Part shown: positions 7,389-13,359 of the stretch, piece by piece
Layout of the letters: each line of letters begins with the position of its first letter
Position numbering within the stretch: the stretch's first letter is position 1
From: a bacterium
GTDB lineage: Bacteria > Bdellovibrionota > FAC87 > UBA2466
NCBI GenBank assembly: GCA_019750655.1
Contig: JAIEOG010000234.1
Location: forward strand, 1 to 16,547
DNA length: 16,547 nucleotides
Direction of reading: 5' to 3'
Notes under the pieces: generated by a model
What the model saw: only the letters and a program-made list of their open reading frames with translations
What the model was told of the DNA's origin: nothing
The model's database searches: none
Position numbers and translations under genes: made by a program

Positions 7389-7859
7389 ATGGAAAAATCG
7401 CCGCTCTGTCTTCAAGAAACCTACGCACCTAACAATGCTTGTTTTGGGTGTGGGCCTTCAAATCCGAAAGGGTTGCGCATTCGGAGTTTCGCCGAAGGTG
7501 ACCAACTCGTCGCGGAATGGAAAGCAGAACCGCACCATGAAGCGTTTCCCGGAATGTTAAATGGTGGAATCATCGGGGCTCTGCTTGACTGCCATGCGAA
7601 TTGGACGGCCGCTTGGACTTTGATGAAGCAGTCGGGAGAACCCACACCACCTTGCACTGTCACAGCGGAGTTCGCTGTGAAACTTTTACGCCCTACGCCA
7701 ACCAATGGCCTCATCCGACTCGTTGCGAAACCTGTGGAAGTAAAAGCGGACCGAGCTGTGATTCACGCGGAGCTCCATGCAGGAGGCAAACTCTGCGATA
7801 CATGCGTCGGTACTTTTGTCGCCGTAAAACCTGGACACCCCGCGTATCACCGTTGGTAA
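7389..7859 (+). CDS. Hotdog-fold thioesterase (PaaI-like)
   Basis: A 156-residue protein of the PaaI/hotdog acyl-CoA thioesterase superfamily. The N-terminal signature CFGCGPSNPKGLRI (18-31) is typical of this subgroup. The catalytic-helix region EAFPGMLNGGIIGALLDCHA (51-70) matches the usual G..HGG....LLD pattern, with N58 replacing the common His and with D67 kept. Such enzymes hydrolyse acyl-CoA thioesters in the cytoplasm; the substrate here is unknown. The ATG at 7389 was chosen because it places the CFGCG motif at its normal distance. An in-frame ATG at 7359 would overlap the divergent lipoprotein gene. Neither has a clear ribosome site. Cys-rich for its size (C7, C18, C21, C68, C89, C136, C139). 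Confidence 0.88.
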   Translation: MEKSPLCLQETYAPNNACFGCGPSNPKGLRIRSFAEGDQLVAEWKAEPHHEAFPGMLNGGIIGALLDCHANWTAAWTLMKQSGEPTPPCTVTAEFAVKLLRPTPTNGLIRLVAKPVEVKADRAVIHAELHAGGKLCDTCVGTFVAVKPGHPAYHRW

Positions 7860-7898
7860 CAGACTGATCGCGAATCCTACTTTTTCATCACATCTGGT

Positions 7899-7904
7899 TT
7901 GACA
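7899..7904 (+). promoter_or_regulatory. Perfect TTGACA box upstream of the nuclease gene
   Basis: TTGACA lies 76 bases before the GTG start, in a T-rich stretch. No good -10 sits at 16-18 bases; the nearest TAAT-containing hexamer (AGTAAT, 7925-7930) gives a 20-base spacer. It may be the -35 of the nuclease gene, but this is uncertain. Confidence 0.35.
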
Positions 7905-7965
7905 TCAGTTTGCTTTGTTTTCAGAGTAATCCTCGAATTTCACACAAAGCTTTCTAACGACACAC

Positions 7966-7971
7966 AAGGAG
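7966..7971 (+). promoter_or_regulatory. Ribosome binding site that fixes a GTG start
   Basis: AAGGAG is followed after 8 bases by GTG (7980). The frame is open further upstream to 7899, but this strong site and the signal peptide that begins at the GTG decide the start. Confidence 0.85.
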
Positions 7972-7979
7972 ACAGTAGC

Positions 7980-8807
7980 GTGACCGCTCCCAATCGTTTC
8001 CAAGGCCTAGTTCTAGCCAGTGCATTTCTGAGTCTGTTCGCGTTGGACGCGCAAGCCCAGAAATACAAAGCAACCGTCATCAAGATCACGGATGGCGACA
8101 CCCTGAAAATTATTCCTGATAACGCACAACCGGGAGACAAGCCGGTCGACATCCGCATGCTGGGTTATGACACCCCAGAGCTCCACCTGTTTGCGAAAGT
8201 GAATGGAAAGAGCCGGAAGTTTGTACAGAAGTATGGCCCAGAATCCACGGATGCCATGGTCGCGCTTCTGCACGCAAAACCCGCGGTATTGCACGGCACT
8301 CGCTTAGTGAAGAACGCCGAGGATGTGACGACGGGAAAACCCATTCGCGTGGAAGTAGAGACAGCAGGCCTTGATCAACACGATCGCACATTGGGAACGG
8401 TTTACTTTACCAAGGCAGACGGCAAGGTCGTCGATGTGAACTTGGAGATTGTGAAACTCGGCTGGGCGCACCCGTACATCTACTGCGCGCACGGCGCTTG
8501 CCCTCCTGATTTTTTGAAACTCTCCAAGGCCGAGGAGTTTTCTAAGGCGTGCAAAGAGGCGCGCCAGAAACACTTGGGCATTTTCAACGCACAGGATCCG
8601 ATCAAAGAAACCGCTTCGGAATTCCGGCGCGTTTCCGCCCAGCGCCAACCGTACCAATACATTGGCGTGTTAGAAACCAAGACGGTTTATCCGCCTGGTG
8701 CGGATGCCGATCGCGATGCGAGCGGCGAATACAAACTCGATCCTTGTTCTGTCATCCGTTTCGATACCGAAGAACTCGCGTACGATCTCGGATTCCGCAA
8801 ACCTTAG
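7980..8807 (+). CDS. Exported SNase-type (thermonuclease-like) nuclease
   Basis: A 275-residue protein with a GTG start. MTAPNRFQGLVLASAFLSLFALDAQA is a signal peptide cleaved before QKYKAT. An SNase/TNase domain (about residues 28-205) follows with the expected active-site pattern: D38 in TDGDT, R59 in DIRMLGYDTPE, D64 and E67 in the same stretch, and R136 in HDRTLGTVYF, corresponding to D21, R35, D40, E43 and R87 of staphylococcal nuclease. The DGKVVDVNLEIVKLGWA segment matches the usual post-Arg strand and helix. It should be a Ca2+-dependent endonuclease for DNA and RNA outside the cytoplasm. Between the catalytic blocks it carries extra loops, and after the domain a tail of about 70 residues without a recognised fold. 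Monocistronic by context; it converges on a small exported protein. Confidence 0.92.
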   Translation: MTAPNRFQGLVLASAFLSLFALDAQAQKYKATVIKITDGDTLKIIPDNAQPGDKPVDIRMLGYDTPELHLFAKVNGKSRKFVQKYGPESTDAMVALLHAKPAVLHGTRLVKNAEDVTTGKPIRVEVETAGLDQHDRTLGTVYFTKADGKVVDVNLEIVKLGWAHPYIYCAHGACPPDFLKLSKAEEFSKACKEARQKHLGIFNAQDPIKETASEFRRVSAQRQPYQYIGVLETKTVYPPGADADRDASGEYKLDPCSVIRFDTEELAYDLGFRKP

Positions 8808-8836
8808 GGCGCACCTCGGAAATAAGATGCGCCCTA
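8805..8836. repeat. Convergent-gene hairpin containing both stop codons
   Basis: TAGGGCGCA (8805-8813) and TGCGCCCTA (8828-8836) form a perfect 9-base-pair stem with a 14-base loop. The first three bases are the TAG stop of the nuclease gene; on the opposite strand the same end of the stem is the TAG stop of the convergent gene. No T run follows on either side, so it may work as a bidirectional 3' end structure rather than a classic terminator. Confidence 0.7.
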
Positions 8837-9301
8837 CGGGTTCGCAACGCGCTTTAATAAATGGGTCAGGCCAGCGGTCACTCCGTCTGGCTTGGCCTGA
8901 GCGTTATAGAAACTCGCATCCTGCCCTTTTTGTTTCCAAACGTAGACACTGGTCACACCAGCGACTTTGGACTGAATAGTGAACTGGACCGTTCCATCGG
9001 CCAAGTCTTCAAAGTCGACCCGCGTATCCGCGTAAGTCAGATCGATATAGCCGGGCACACATAGCCCATCTTTTTTCAGGCAGTAGGGAAAAGTCAGTGA
9101 AGCGACGTCGGTATCGGCGAAAACATTTGCTAAAGCTCCGTCAGGCTTTTTCGCATTCCCCACCAACCCGGTAATCTCATAGTCCCCTTGGACCGTCTCA
9201 AAGAAGTCCTTAGCATCCATAGCCTGCGGCGCCGCAAACAAGGAAACCGATTGAGATAACAGGAAAAAACCGACCAGAAGTCCGAAAGTCTTATTCATCA
9301 C
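8834..9301 (-). CDS. Small exported protein of unknown function
   Basis: A 155-residue protein. MMNKTFGLLVGFFLLSQSVSLFAA is a signal peptide, probably cleaved near FAA-PQA. The mature part (about 130 residues) is predicted largely beta (ITSLV-type alternation: GDYEITGLVG, ASLTFPYC, GTVQFTIQS, SVYVWKQKG), suggesting a small beta-barrel or sandwich, with two cysteines (C74 and C81 in YCLKKDGLC) able to form a short disulfide loop. No family recognised. Two adjacent ATGs follow a GGGGAGGGG ribosome site, so either MMNK or MNK may be the start. It converges on the nuclease gene. Confidence 0.85.
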   Translation of the reverse strand: MMNKTFGLLVGFFLLSQSVSLFAAPQAMDAKDFFETVQGDYEITGLVGNAKKPDGALANVFADTDVASLTFPYCLKKDGLCVPGYIDLTYADTRVDFEDLADGTVQFTIQSKVAGVTSVYVWKQKGQDASFYNAQAKPDGVTAGLTHLLKRVANP

Positions 9302-9346
9302 CCCTCCCCAGATCCTCAGGATGCAACAAATCCAAAGTGAAAGAAA

Positions 9347-9408
9347 GACGCACGCGAGTCGGTCCGGCTTCCCGGGCTAAGACTGCCCGGGAACCGGCCG
9401 ATAGCGTC
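9347..9408 (-). terminator. Long GC-rich hairpin, possible minus-strand terminator
   Basis: The core TTCCCGGGC (9369-9377) pairs with GCCCGGGAA (9385-9393) around a 7-base loop. It is extended by CCGG/CCGG with one bulge, CGG/CCG with another, and after a small internal loop by GACGC/GCGTC. On the minus strand the stem is followed by TTTCTTTC, which fits a terminator between the tRNA-Lys region and the small exported protein gene. On the plus strand the following CTTTAATC is weaker. Confidence 0.5.
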
Positions 9409-9443
9409 CTTTAATCTGACCAGTCCCTCGAAGGTCTACTTGT

Positions 9444-9474
9444 CCCTGGCGACAATAAATCCCAGTTTCCAGGG
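9444..9474. repeat. Inverted repeat that competes with the next hairpin
   Basis: CCCTGG (9444-9449) pairs with CCAGGG (9469-9474). The last three bases of the right arm are also the first bases of the left arm of the 9472-9529 stem, so the two structures exclude each other. Confidence 0.45.
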
Positions 9475-9529
9475 CGCATTAGTCCAAAATGGAGCACCCT
9501 GCCCCGGCAGGGTGAAACGCCTAGTGCCC
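9472..9529 (+). repeat. Two-part extended hairpin
   Basis: The outer stem GGGCGCATTAG (9472-9482) pairs with CTAGTGCCC (9521-9529) with one bulge, and the inner stem CACCCTG (9495-9501) pairs perfectly with CAGGGTG (9508-9514) around CCCCGG. One outer pair is G-T in the plus-strand sense and would be an A-C mismatch in the minus sense, so the fold favours plus-strand RNA slightly. Confidence 0.5.
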
Positions 9530-9694
9530 CTCCCCTGTTGTGTGAGGCGTGGACGGATAAATAGTACTGCTAGACTCGAACAGCCGGCTAAGACGTTGGG
9601 CAGTCGCGGACGCACCTCGGCTGACCGAGTCCATCGAGCATGGAAGTTGTTTTGCTATATTACGCGGGAGGCGCCCCAACGAGGGACGGAGAAG

Positions 9695-9767
9695 TGAGCC
9701 GCGATGGACTCGAACCATCGACCCTATCCTTAAAAGGGATATGCTCTACCAACTGAGCTAGCGGCCC
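9695..9767 (-). tRNA. tRNA-Lys (anticodon TTT), CCA not encoded
   Basis: On the minus strand acceptor GGGCCGC pairs with GCGGCTC (one G-T pair); the D stem is GCTC/GAGC; the anticodon stem TATCC/GGATA surrounds CTTTTAA, giving anticodon TTT; the T arm GATGG-TTCGAGT-CCATC is complete. Discriminator A (9695) is followed by CTTCTC, so CCA must be added by the nucleotidyltransferase, unlike the tRNA-Arg of this window. Confidence 0.96.
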
Positions 9768-9830
9768 ATTCGTTAACAGGTGCGTCGAAGAATTACCCCT
9801 AACCCTAGCTGAAGGCAAGCAAAGTCGCTG

Positions 9831-9839
9831 TGTTATAAT
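9831..9839 (+). promoter_or_regulatory. Consensus extended -10 promoter, six bases before ATG
   Basis: TGTTATAAT matches TGnTATAAT exactly. The six bases TTTATT separate the hexamer from the ATG at 9846, which places transcription start on the A of the start codon. There is no good -35, which an extended -10 can replace. Confidence 0.75.
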
Positions 9840-9845
9840 TTTATT

Positions 9846-10427
9846 ATGACAGCCCTCACCCGCTCCGCGCTCTTAGTAGCTGCCTTAATCGGAGTATTGG
9901 GCTGCACCTGCGCCCAACTGCCCCCTGCGAGCACCGGTCTGGAGCTAAGCCTTTATACGGGCATCCGCCAGCTGGCCAATATAGGCGATAGCGAAGAGAA
10001 GGTTCTGGAACACCGTGAGTTCCGGCTTCAGCGCCAGGAGATACCAGCCGACGCCAATGGGTCGCGCGGGCCTTTTTCGCACCTGCTCTTTTTCAAGGAC
10101 ATCGGCACGCGCGTTTACATCCGCAATGGCCGTGTCGCGTTAGTGGAAGTCCAAGACCCCTTTCAAGGCGTCGTGCAGGGCAAGAAAATCGCGGTATTCA
10201 AACTCGCGCCTTCCTCCCCCCTGCCCTGGGACCAAGCGCTCATTATCGAATTAGGTTGGCCGAATTCTCGTAGCTCCGGCGGCGCTTTCGGATCGGAAGC
10301 GATGTACTACAGCTGGGGGGATATCTCGTTTAACGGGAATGGCCCGAATGAAATCGCTATCTACCGCGATCCGGAAATCGTGAAATTCCGCCAGCAGCGC
10401 TTCGGCCGCAAGATTACCCTCTTTTAA
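9846..10427 (+). CDS. Exported (probably lipo-) protein of unknown function, likely leaderless
   Basis: A 193-residue protein. The N-terminus (MTALTRSALLVAALIGVLGC) is a signal peptide ending in VLGC at 17-20, an acceptable lipobox; cleavage at TCA-Q (about residue 23) by signal peptidase I is the alternative. The rest contains short beta segments (HLLFFKDIGTRVYIRNG, RVALVEVQDPF, KKIAVFKL) and then a Gly/Ser/Trp-rich part (GWPNSRSSGGAFGSEAMYYSW), which reads as a compact extracytoplasmic domain. No family recognised. No ribosome site precedes the ATG; the promoter -10 box lies where a leaderless mRNA would need it. The gene converges on tyrS with a 10-base gap. Confidence 0.85.
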   Translation: MTALTRSALLVAALIGVLGCTCAQLPPASTGLELSLYTGIRQLANIGDSEEKVLEHREFRLQRQEIPADANGSRGPFSHLLFFKDIGTRVYIRNGRVALVEVQDPFQGVVQGKKIAVFKLAPSSPLPWDQALIIELGWPNSRSSGGAFGSEAMYYSWGDISFNGNGPNEIAIYRDPEIVKFRQQRFGRKITLF

Positions 10428-10439
10428 TCCGCCCTGATT
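10424..10439. repeat. Short inverted repeat spanning two convergent stop codons
   Basis: TTAAT (10424-10428) and ATTAA (10435-10439) flank CCGCCC-type sequence. The TAA stop of the plus-strand lipoprotein gene lies in the left arm, and the TAA stop of tyrS overlaps the right arm. A five-base-pair AT stem is weak, so a role as a 3' end structure is only a possibility. Confidence 0.3.
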
Positions 10440-11643
10440 AACCGACGATTAAACGAACGAATTTGCGCTTCCCGCATTGCAGGACGTAAGTCCCCGCGGT
10501 GAAAACGTGTTTTTCCTGAGATAGGGCCGCGCCATCGAGCTTCACGCCACCCTGAGGCACCAAGCGCTTGCCCTCACTCGTGCTTGCGACGAGGCCCAAG
10601 TCTTTCAGCAGCGCCGGCAGCCAGACTTCGCCCGCCTTCACTTTGTGCTCCGGGATATCTTCCGGCACGCCTTTATCGGCAAAGACTTTTTGGAAAGCGT
10701 CTTTCGCGCCTTCGGCCGCTTCGGGGGAATGGAATCGTGCTGTGAGCTCCACGCCCAGAGCTGATTTCACTTCCTTGGGGTTCAAGCCTTCTTTCATCTT
10801 CGCGAAAAGAGCGTCGATTTCGGCCGTCGTGCGGCGGCTGAGTAGGTCGTAATACTTGCGCATGAGCGTATCGGGAAGGCTCATGATCTTGCCGTAGATA
10901 TCGTTCGGAGCATCGTCAATACCGACGTAATTACCCGCCGACTTACTCATCTTCTGGATGCCATCGAGGCCTTCCAAAAGCGGCACGGTGAGGCAGATTT
11001 GTGGCTCTAGGCCATAATCACGCATCAATTCCCGACCCAAGAGCAAGTTGAAGATCTGATCGCGGCCGCCCATTTCCACATCGGCTTTCAGCGCTACCGA
11101 ATCGTAGGCTTGCAGCAAAGGGTATAGAAACTCATGGACGCTGATGCTTTGGCCTTCTTTGTAACGCGTCTTGAAATCTTCGCGCTCTAGCATGCGTGCC
11201 ACATTCGCTTTCGCGGCGAGGCGCACAAACCCATAGGCGTCGAGCTTGTCCAACCACTCGCTATTGAACTTCACGAGCGTTTTTTTCGAATCCAAGATCT
11301 TGAAAACTTGTTTCTTATAAGTCTCGGCATTGGCGTTGACCTGTTCGCGCGTTAGCTGCGGGCGCGTTTTCGTTTTTCCCGAAGGGTCACCGACGAGCCC
11401 CGTGAAATCACCAATCAAGAAAACGATCTGGTGGCCAAAACTTTGGAACAAAGCCATTTTTTGCAAAACAACCGTGTGGCCCAGGTGCAAGTCGGGAGCT
11501 GTTGGATCGAAGCCCGCTTTGATGACAAGTGGCTTACCCGTTTCAACGGAGCGTTTAAGCTTCGTCAGCAAGTCTGGCTTGCTGATGATGTCGTCCAAAC
11601 CGCGGGTGATTTCCTGAAACTGCTCTTCCGCGCTGACTTTCAT
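10438..11643 (-). CDS. tyrS: Tyrosyl-tRNA synthetase
   Basis: A 401-residue class I aminoacyl-tRNA synthetase that charges tRNA-Tyr in the cytoplasm. The Rossmann catalytic domain carries the HIGH-type motif HLGH (53-56) in [13 protein letters not shown] and the KMSKS loop at 231-235. [15 protein letters not shown] (76-90) and GGRDQIFN (192-199) are typical of the longer TyrRS subgroup (TyrZ-like), which this length also fits. The C-terminus (about 340-401) is an S4 RNA-binding domain ([21 protein letters not shown]). Its ATG overlaps the ymdB-like stop codon as ATGA, so translation is coupled. It is the last gene of the long minus-strand operon. No T-box or other leader is possible in this position. 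Confidence 0.98.
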   Translation of the reverse strand: MKVSAEEQFQEITRGLDDIISKPDLLTKLKRSVETGKPLVIKAGFDPTAPDLHLGHTVVLQKMALFQSFGHQIVFLIGDFTGLVGDPSGKTKTRPQLTREQVNANAETYKKQVFKILDSKKTLVKFNSEWLDKLDAYGFVRLAAKANVARMLEREDFKTRYKEGQSISVHEFLYPLLQAYDSVALKADVEMGGRDQIFNLLLGRELMRDYGLEPQICLTVPLLEGLDGIQKMSKSAGNYVGIDDAPNDIYGKIMSLPDTLMRKYYDLLSRRTTAEIDALFAKMKEGLNPKEVKSALGVELTARFHSPEAAEGAKDAFQKVFADKGVPEDIPEHKVKAGEVWLPALLKDLGLVASTSEGKRLVPQGGVKLDGAALSQEKHVFTAGTYVLQCGKRKFVRLIVG

Positions 11644-12458
11644 TCCGTATCCCTTTCATCCGCTAACAAATCATCGGCCACAGTATGGCGCACGCGTTCG
11701 ATGCTCAAAGCCTTGCCGTTGGAATCAATGTCCACAACGACATACCCGACTCCTGGATTTTGGAGTGCGGGGTGAAACCCCTGCGGGCGTTTGGTGCGGA
11801 AGCGCTGAATGACCGGGGCGGGTTCCATCCCGATTACCGAATCAAAAGCGCCCGACATACCCACATCGGTGATGTAAGCCGTCCCCTCCGTCAAAAGGCG
11901 TTCGTCCGCCGTTTGCACGTGGGAATGTGTGCCCACCATGGCTGCTACTTTACCATTAAGGTACCACCCCATCGCATACTTCTCACTCGTCGCCTCGGCA
12001 TGCATATCGACGAAGATCGGGACACCCGCAGGCGCCGATTCCAAAATCCAATCGGCTGCGGCAAAGGGATCCTCGGACTGGTCCATAAAAACGCGTCCAA
12101 TAAGGTTCACGAGCAAGATCTGCTTCCCTTTGGATTCGTAAAGGGCGTGCCCCGCGCCGGGGCATGGAGAATCCGCGGGATCCGCCAAGTTTGCCGGGCG
12201 TAACAAGCGGCGATCGGCTTCGAGAATCGAAAACACTTCGCGGTTGTCCCAAACATGGTTGCCAGTCGTCATGGCTTGAAAACCCATATCGAGCATTTCG
12301 TGGAAGGTCTTGCGATTTACCCCGCGCCCTCCCGCGAGGTTCTCGGCATTCCCGAAGATGAAATCTGGGGCATAACGCTTTTTAAGATCAGGCAAAACAG
12401 AGGCGACCGCCCGGCGGCCCGGCCGCCCGAAGATATCGCCAAAAAACAGCACCCGCAT
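11640..12458 (-). CDS. ymdB: YmdB-type metallophosphoesterase (TIGR00282 family)
   Basis: A 272-residue dinuclear metal phosphoesterase. The family acts on 2',3'-cyclic nucleotides, and in Bacillus YmdB affects biofilm and motility decisions. Metal ligands are all in place: D8 (FFGDIFG), E39 and N40 (GNAEN), N67 and H68 (TGNHVWD), H153 (DMHAE), and H178 and H180 (GTHSHVQT). The length matches the family. In Bacillus the gene sits beside rny (RNase Y), whereas here it lies directly between fthC and tyrS. There is no Shine-Dalgarno sequence before the ATG at 12458; a stable hairpin carrying the upstream stop codon lies about 15 bases before it. The 3' end overlaps tyrS by four bases. Confidence 0.95.
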   Translation of the reverse strand: MRVLFFGDIFGRPGRRAVASVLPDLKKRYAPDFIFGNAENLAGGRGVNRKTFHEMLDMGFQAMTTGNHVWDNREVFSILEADRRLLRPANLADPADSPCPGAGHALYESKGKQILLVNLIGRVFMDQSEDPFAAADWILESAPAGVPIFVDMHAEATSEKYAMGWYLNGKVAAMVGTHSHVQTADERLLTEGTAYITDVGMSGAFDSVIGMEPAPVIQRFRTKRPQGFHPALQNPGVGYVVVDIDSNGKALSIERVRHTVADDLLADERDTE

Positions 12459-12471
12459 GGGGAAGCTTTCT

Positions 12472-12510
12472 TAGAGGCCTTACGGCCTCGCTAAGCGGGT
12501 TACCCCGCTT
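12472..12510 (-). promoter_or_regulatory. Two tandem GUAA-capped hairpins at the fthC-ymdB junction
   Basis: In the transcript, AAGCGGG-GTAA-CCCGCTT (12510-12493, 7 perfect pairs) is followed by GAGGCC-GTAA-GGCCTC (12489-12474, 6 perfect pairs; more if CTTAG/CTAAG closes it past a CG bulge). Both loops are GUAA, a GNRA tetraloop. The TAA stop of fthC lies in the loop of the second hairpin. No T run follows, so this is more likely an mRNA stability, processing or translation element than a terminator. Confidence 0.6.
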
Positions 12511-13037
12511 TCGGTACAGAGGGCCGCCATCCTAGCATCGCCTGGCTCTTGAGCAAGTGTTCCGGTGACGATTTGACGATCCCAGCAAACTCCCCAGACG
12601 CGAATGGGTCTGCCCGCTAGGAAGCGATCGTAGTAGCCCTTACCGCTGCCCACTCGGCCGCCCTGGCGATCAAAGGCCAAGCCTGGAACGAAGACGAGTC
12701 CTCCCCCTGACCAATCGGCGGGAATGGCGGTATCGGGAGGTTCCAAAATGCCCTTAAAACCCGGCACGAGATCTCCCCACCGGGCAATGCGGTAGAAGCG
12801 CATCTGGGTCTCGGAGATTACACGCGGGAAAACACAAGCCTCGGGGCGTGCCTGCCATAAAGCGCGTAGGTCCACTTCGCCCGGGCGGGCTGCATAAACC
12901 GCTACGGTCGGGCTATTCTGGAACTCAGGCGACGCCGCGATCGCAGCACACACCTGCGCATGCGGCCAGGAAGTGATCTGGCGAGCCTGATCTTTTCCCC
13001 ACGCGCGGGCTTCTGTTTTGGAAATGTCTTTGGCCAA
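12480..13037 (-). CDS. fthC: 5-formyltetrahydrofolate cyclo-ligase
   Basis: A 185-residue cytoplasmic enzyme (also called MTHFS, YgfA/YqgN) that converts 5-formyl-THF with ATP to 5,10-methenyl-THF, clearing an inhibitory folate. The signature VFVPGLAFDRQGGRVGSGKG (115-134) followed by YYDRFL carries the usual PG.AFD..G.R.G.G.GYYDR pattern with Lys at 133 where the family commonly has Gly. GILEPPD (96-102) matches the substrate-loop motif, and K7 lies where the N-terminal ATP-site lysine is expected. The start is TTG at 13037; the zapA stop codon just upstream provides TAAGGG as ribosome site. The gap to zapA is 10 bases. Confidence 0.93.
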   Translation of the reverse strand: MAKDISKTEARAWGKDQARQITSWPHAQVCAAIAASPEFQNSPTVAVYAARPGEVDLRALWQARPEACVFPRVISETQMRFYRIARWGDLVPGFKGILEPPDTAIPADWSGGGLVFVPGLAFDRQGGRVGSGKGYYDRFLAGRPIRVWGVCWDRQIVTGTLAQEPGDARMAALCTESGVTRLARP

Positions 13038-13047
13038 TGAGGGGCCC

Positions 13048-13338
13048 TTAGTTCGTCGGCGGCGTCAGTTCTCGTTCAATGCGATCGAGAATATGGCCCG
13101 TCTTCTCCAGGAGCGTGGCACGGTAGTCTTCAAGCTGCCGCCTGCCTTTGACGCTTTCACTTGCGAATTCCATTGCGGCCAGAAGGGCCACCTTGGTCGC
13201 GCTCATGGTCGGGTGTTCCGCCATTAGCTCCTGCATTTTTTCCTGCACCATATCCGCCACGGTGTGGAGGTGCTCGTTGTCCGCGTCGCCGCGGATGGAA
13301 AACTTCTGATTTCCGATGTGGATATCAATGGATGCCAT
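13048..13338 (-). CDS. zapA: Cell division protein ZapA
   Basis: A 96-residue FtsZ-ring associated protein. The N-terminal ZapA head (MASIDIHIGNQKFSIRGDAD, then EHLHTVADMVQEKM) has the family pattern I.I....F.I.G....E.L...A..V...M, followed by KVALLAAMEFASE and a C-terminal helix (about 60-92) that forms the coiled-coil dimer stalk. ZapA cross-links FtsZ filaments at mid-cell. GGGGGA precedes the ATG at 13338. In many proteobacteria zapA is next to fthC, often with 6S RNA between or beside them; here only 10 bases separate the two, so no 6S RNA is at this place. Confidence 0.93.
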   Translation of the reverse strand: MASIDIHIGNQKFSIRGDADNEHLHTVADMVQEKMQELMAEHPTMSATKVALLAAMEFASESVKGRRQLEDYRATLLEKTGHILDRIERELTPPTN

Positions 13339-13359
13339 ATTTCCCCCGTACGGAGAAGT

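Larger units (their letters stand above)
9302..9694. other. 393-base region without protein gene, rich in inverted repeats; possible structured RNA
   Basis: No convincing protein gene on either strand: the open frames have poor composition, and one runs into tRNA-Lys. The region holds at least three strong inverted repeats (listed separately at 9347-9408, 9472-9529 and 9444-9474) and a small hairpin CTCGG-CTGA-CCGAG (about 9617-9630). I looked for the conserved segments of RNase P RNA, tmRNA, SRP RNA, 6S RNA and common riboswitches and did not recognise any. It lies downstream of tRNA-Lys and upstream of the small exported protein gene, both on the minus strand, so it could be an RNA cotranscribed with the tRNA or a long leader. 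Confidence 0.5.

Noticed and set aside
9575..9600. T-arm-like GACTCGAAC sequence, possible degenerate second tRNA
   Set aside because: The flanks do not make a 5-base T stem and no anticodon arm or acceptor can be formed.
9302..9694. RNase P RNA, tmRNA, SRP RNA, 6S RNA or a c-di-GMP/cobalamin riboswitch
   Set aside because: None of the conserved segments I know for these families is present on either strand. A short GGGTGAAA stretch resembling RNase P stands alone.
9440..9697. Open frame of 85 residues on the plus strand in the structured region
   Set aside because: It has a TTG start without ribosome site and a Cys/Arg-rich composition unlike the neighbours, and it runs through the inverted repeats to the edge of tRNA-Lys.
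9521..9718. Minus-strand open frame of 65 residues overlapping tRNA-Lys
   Set aside because: It begins inside the tRNA; such frames are common artefacts of tRNA genes.
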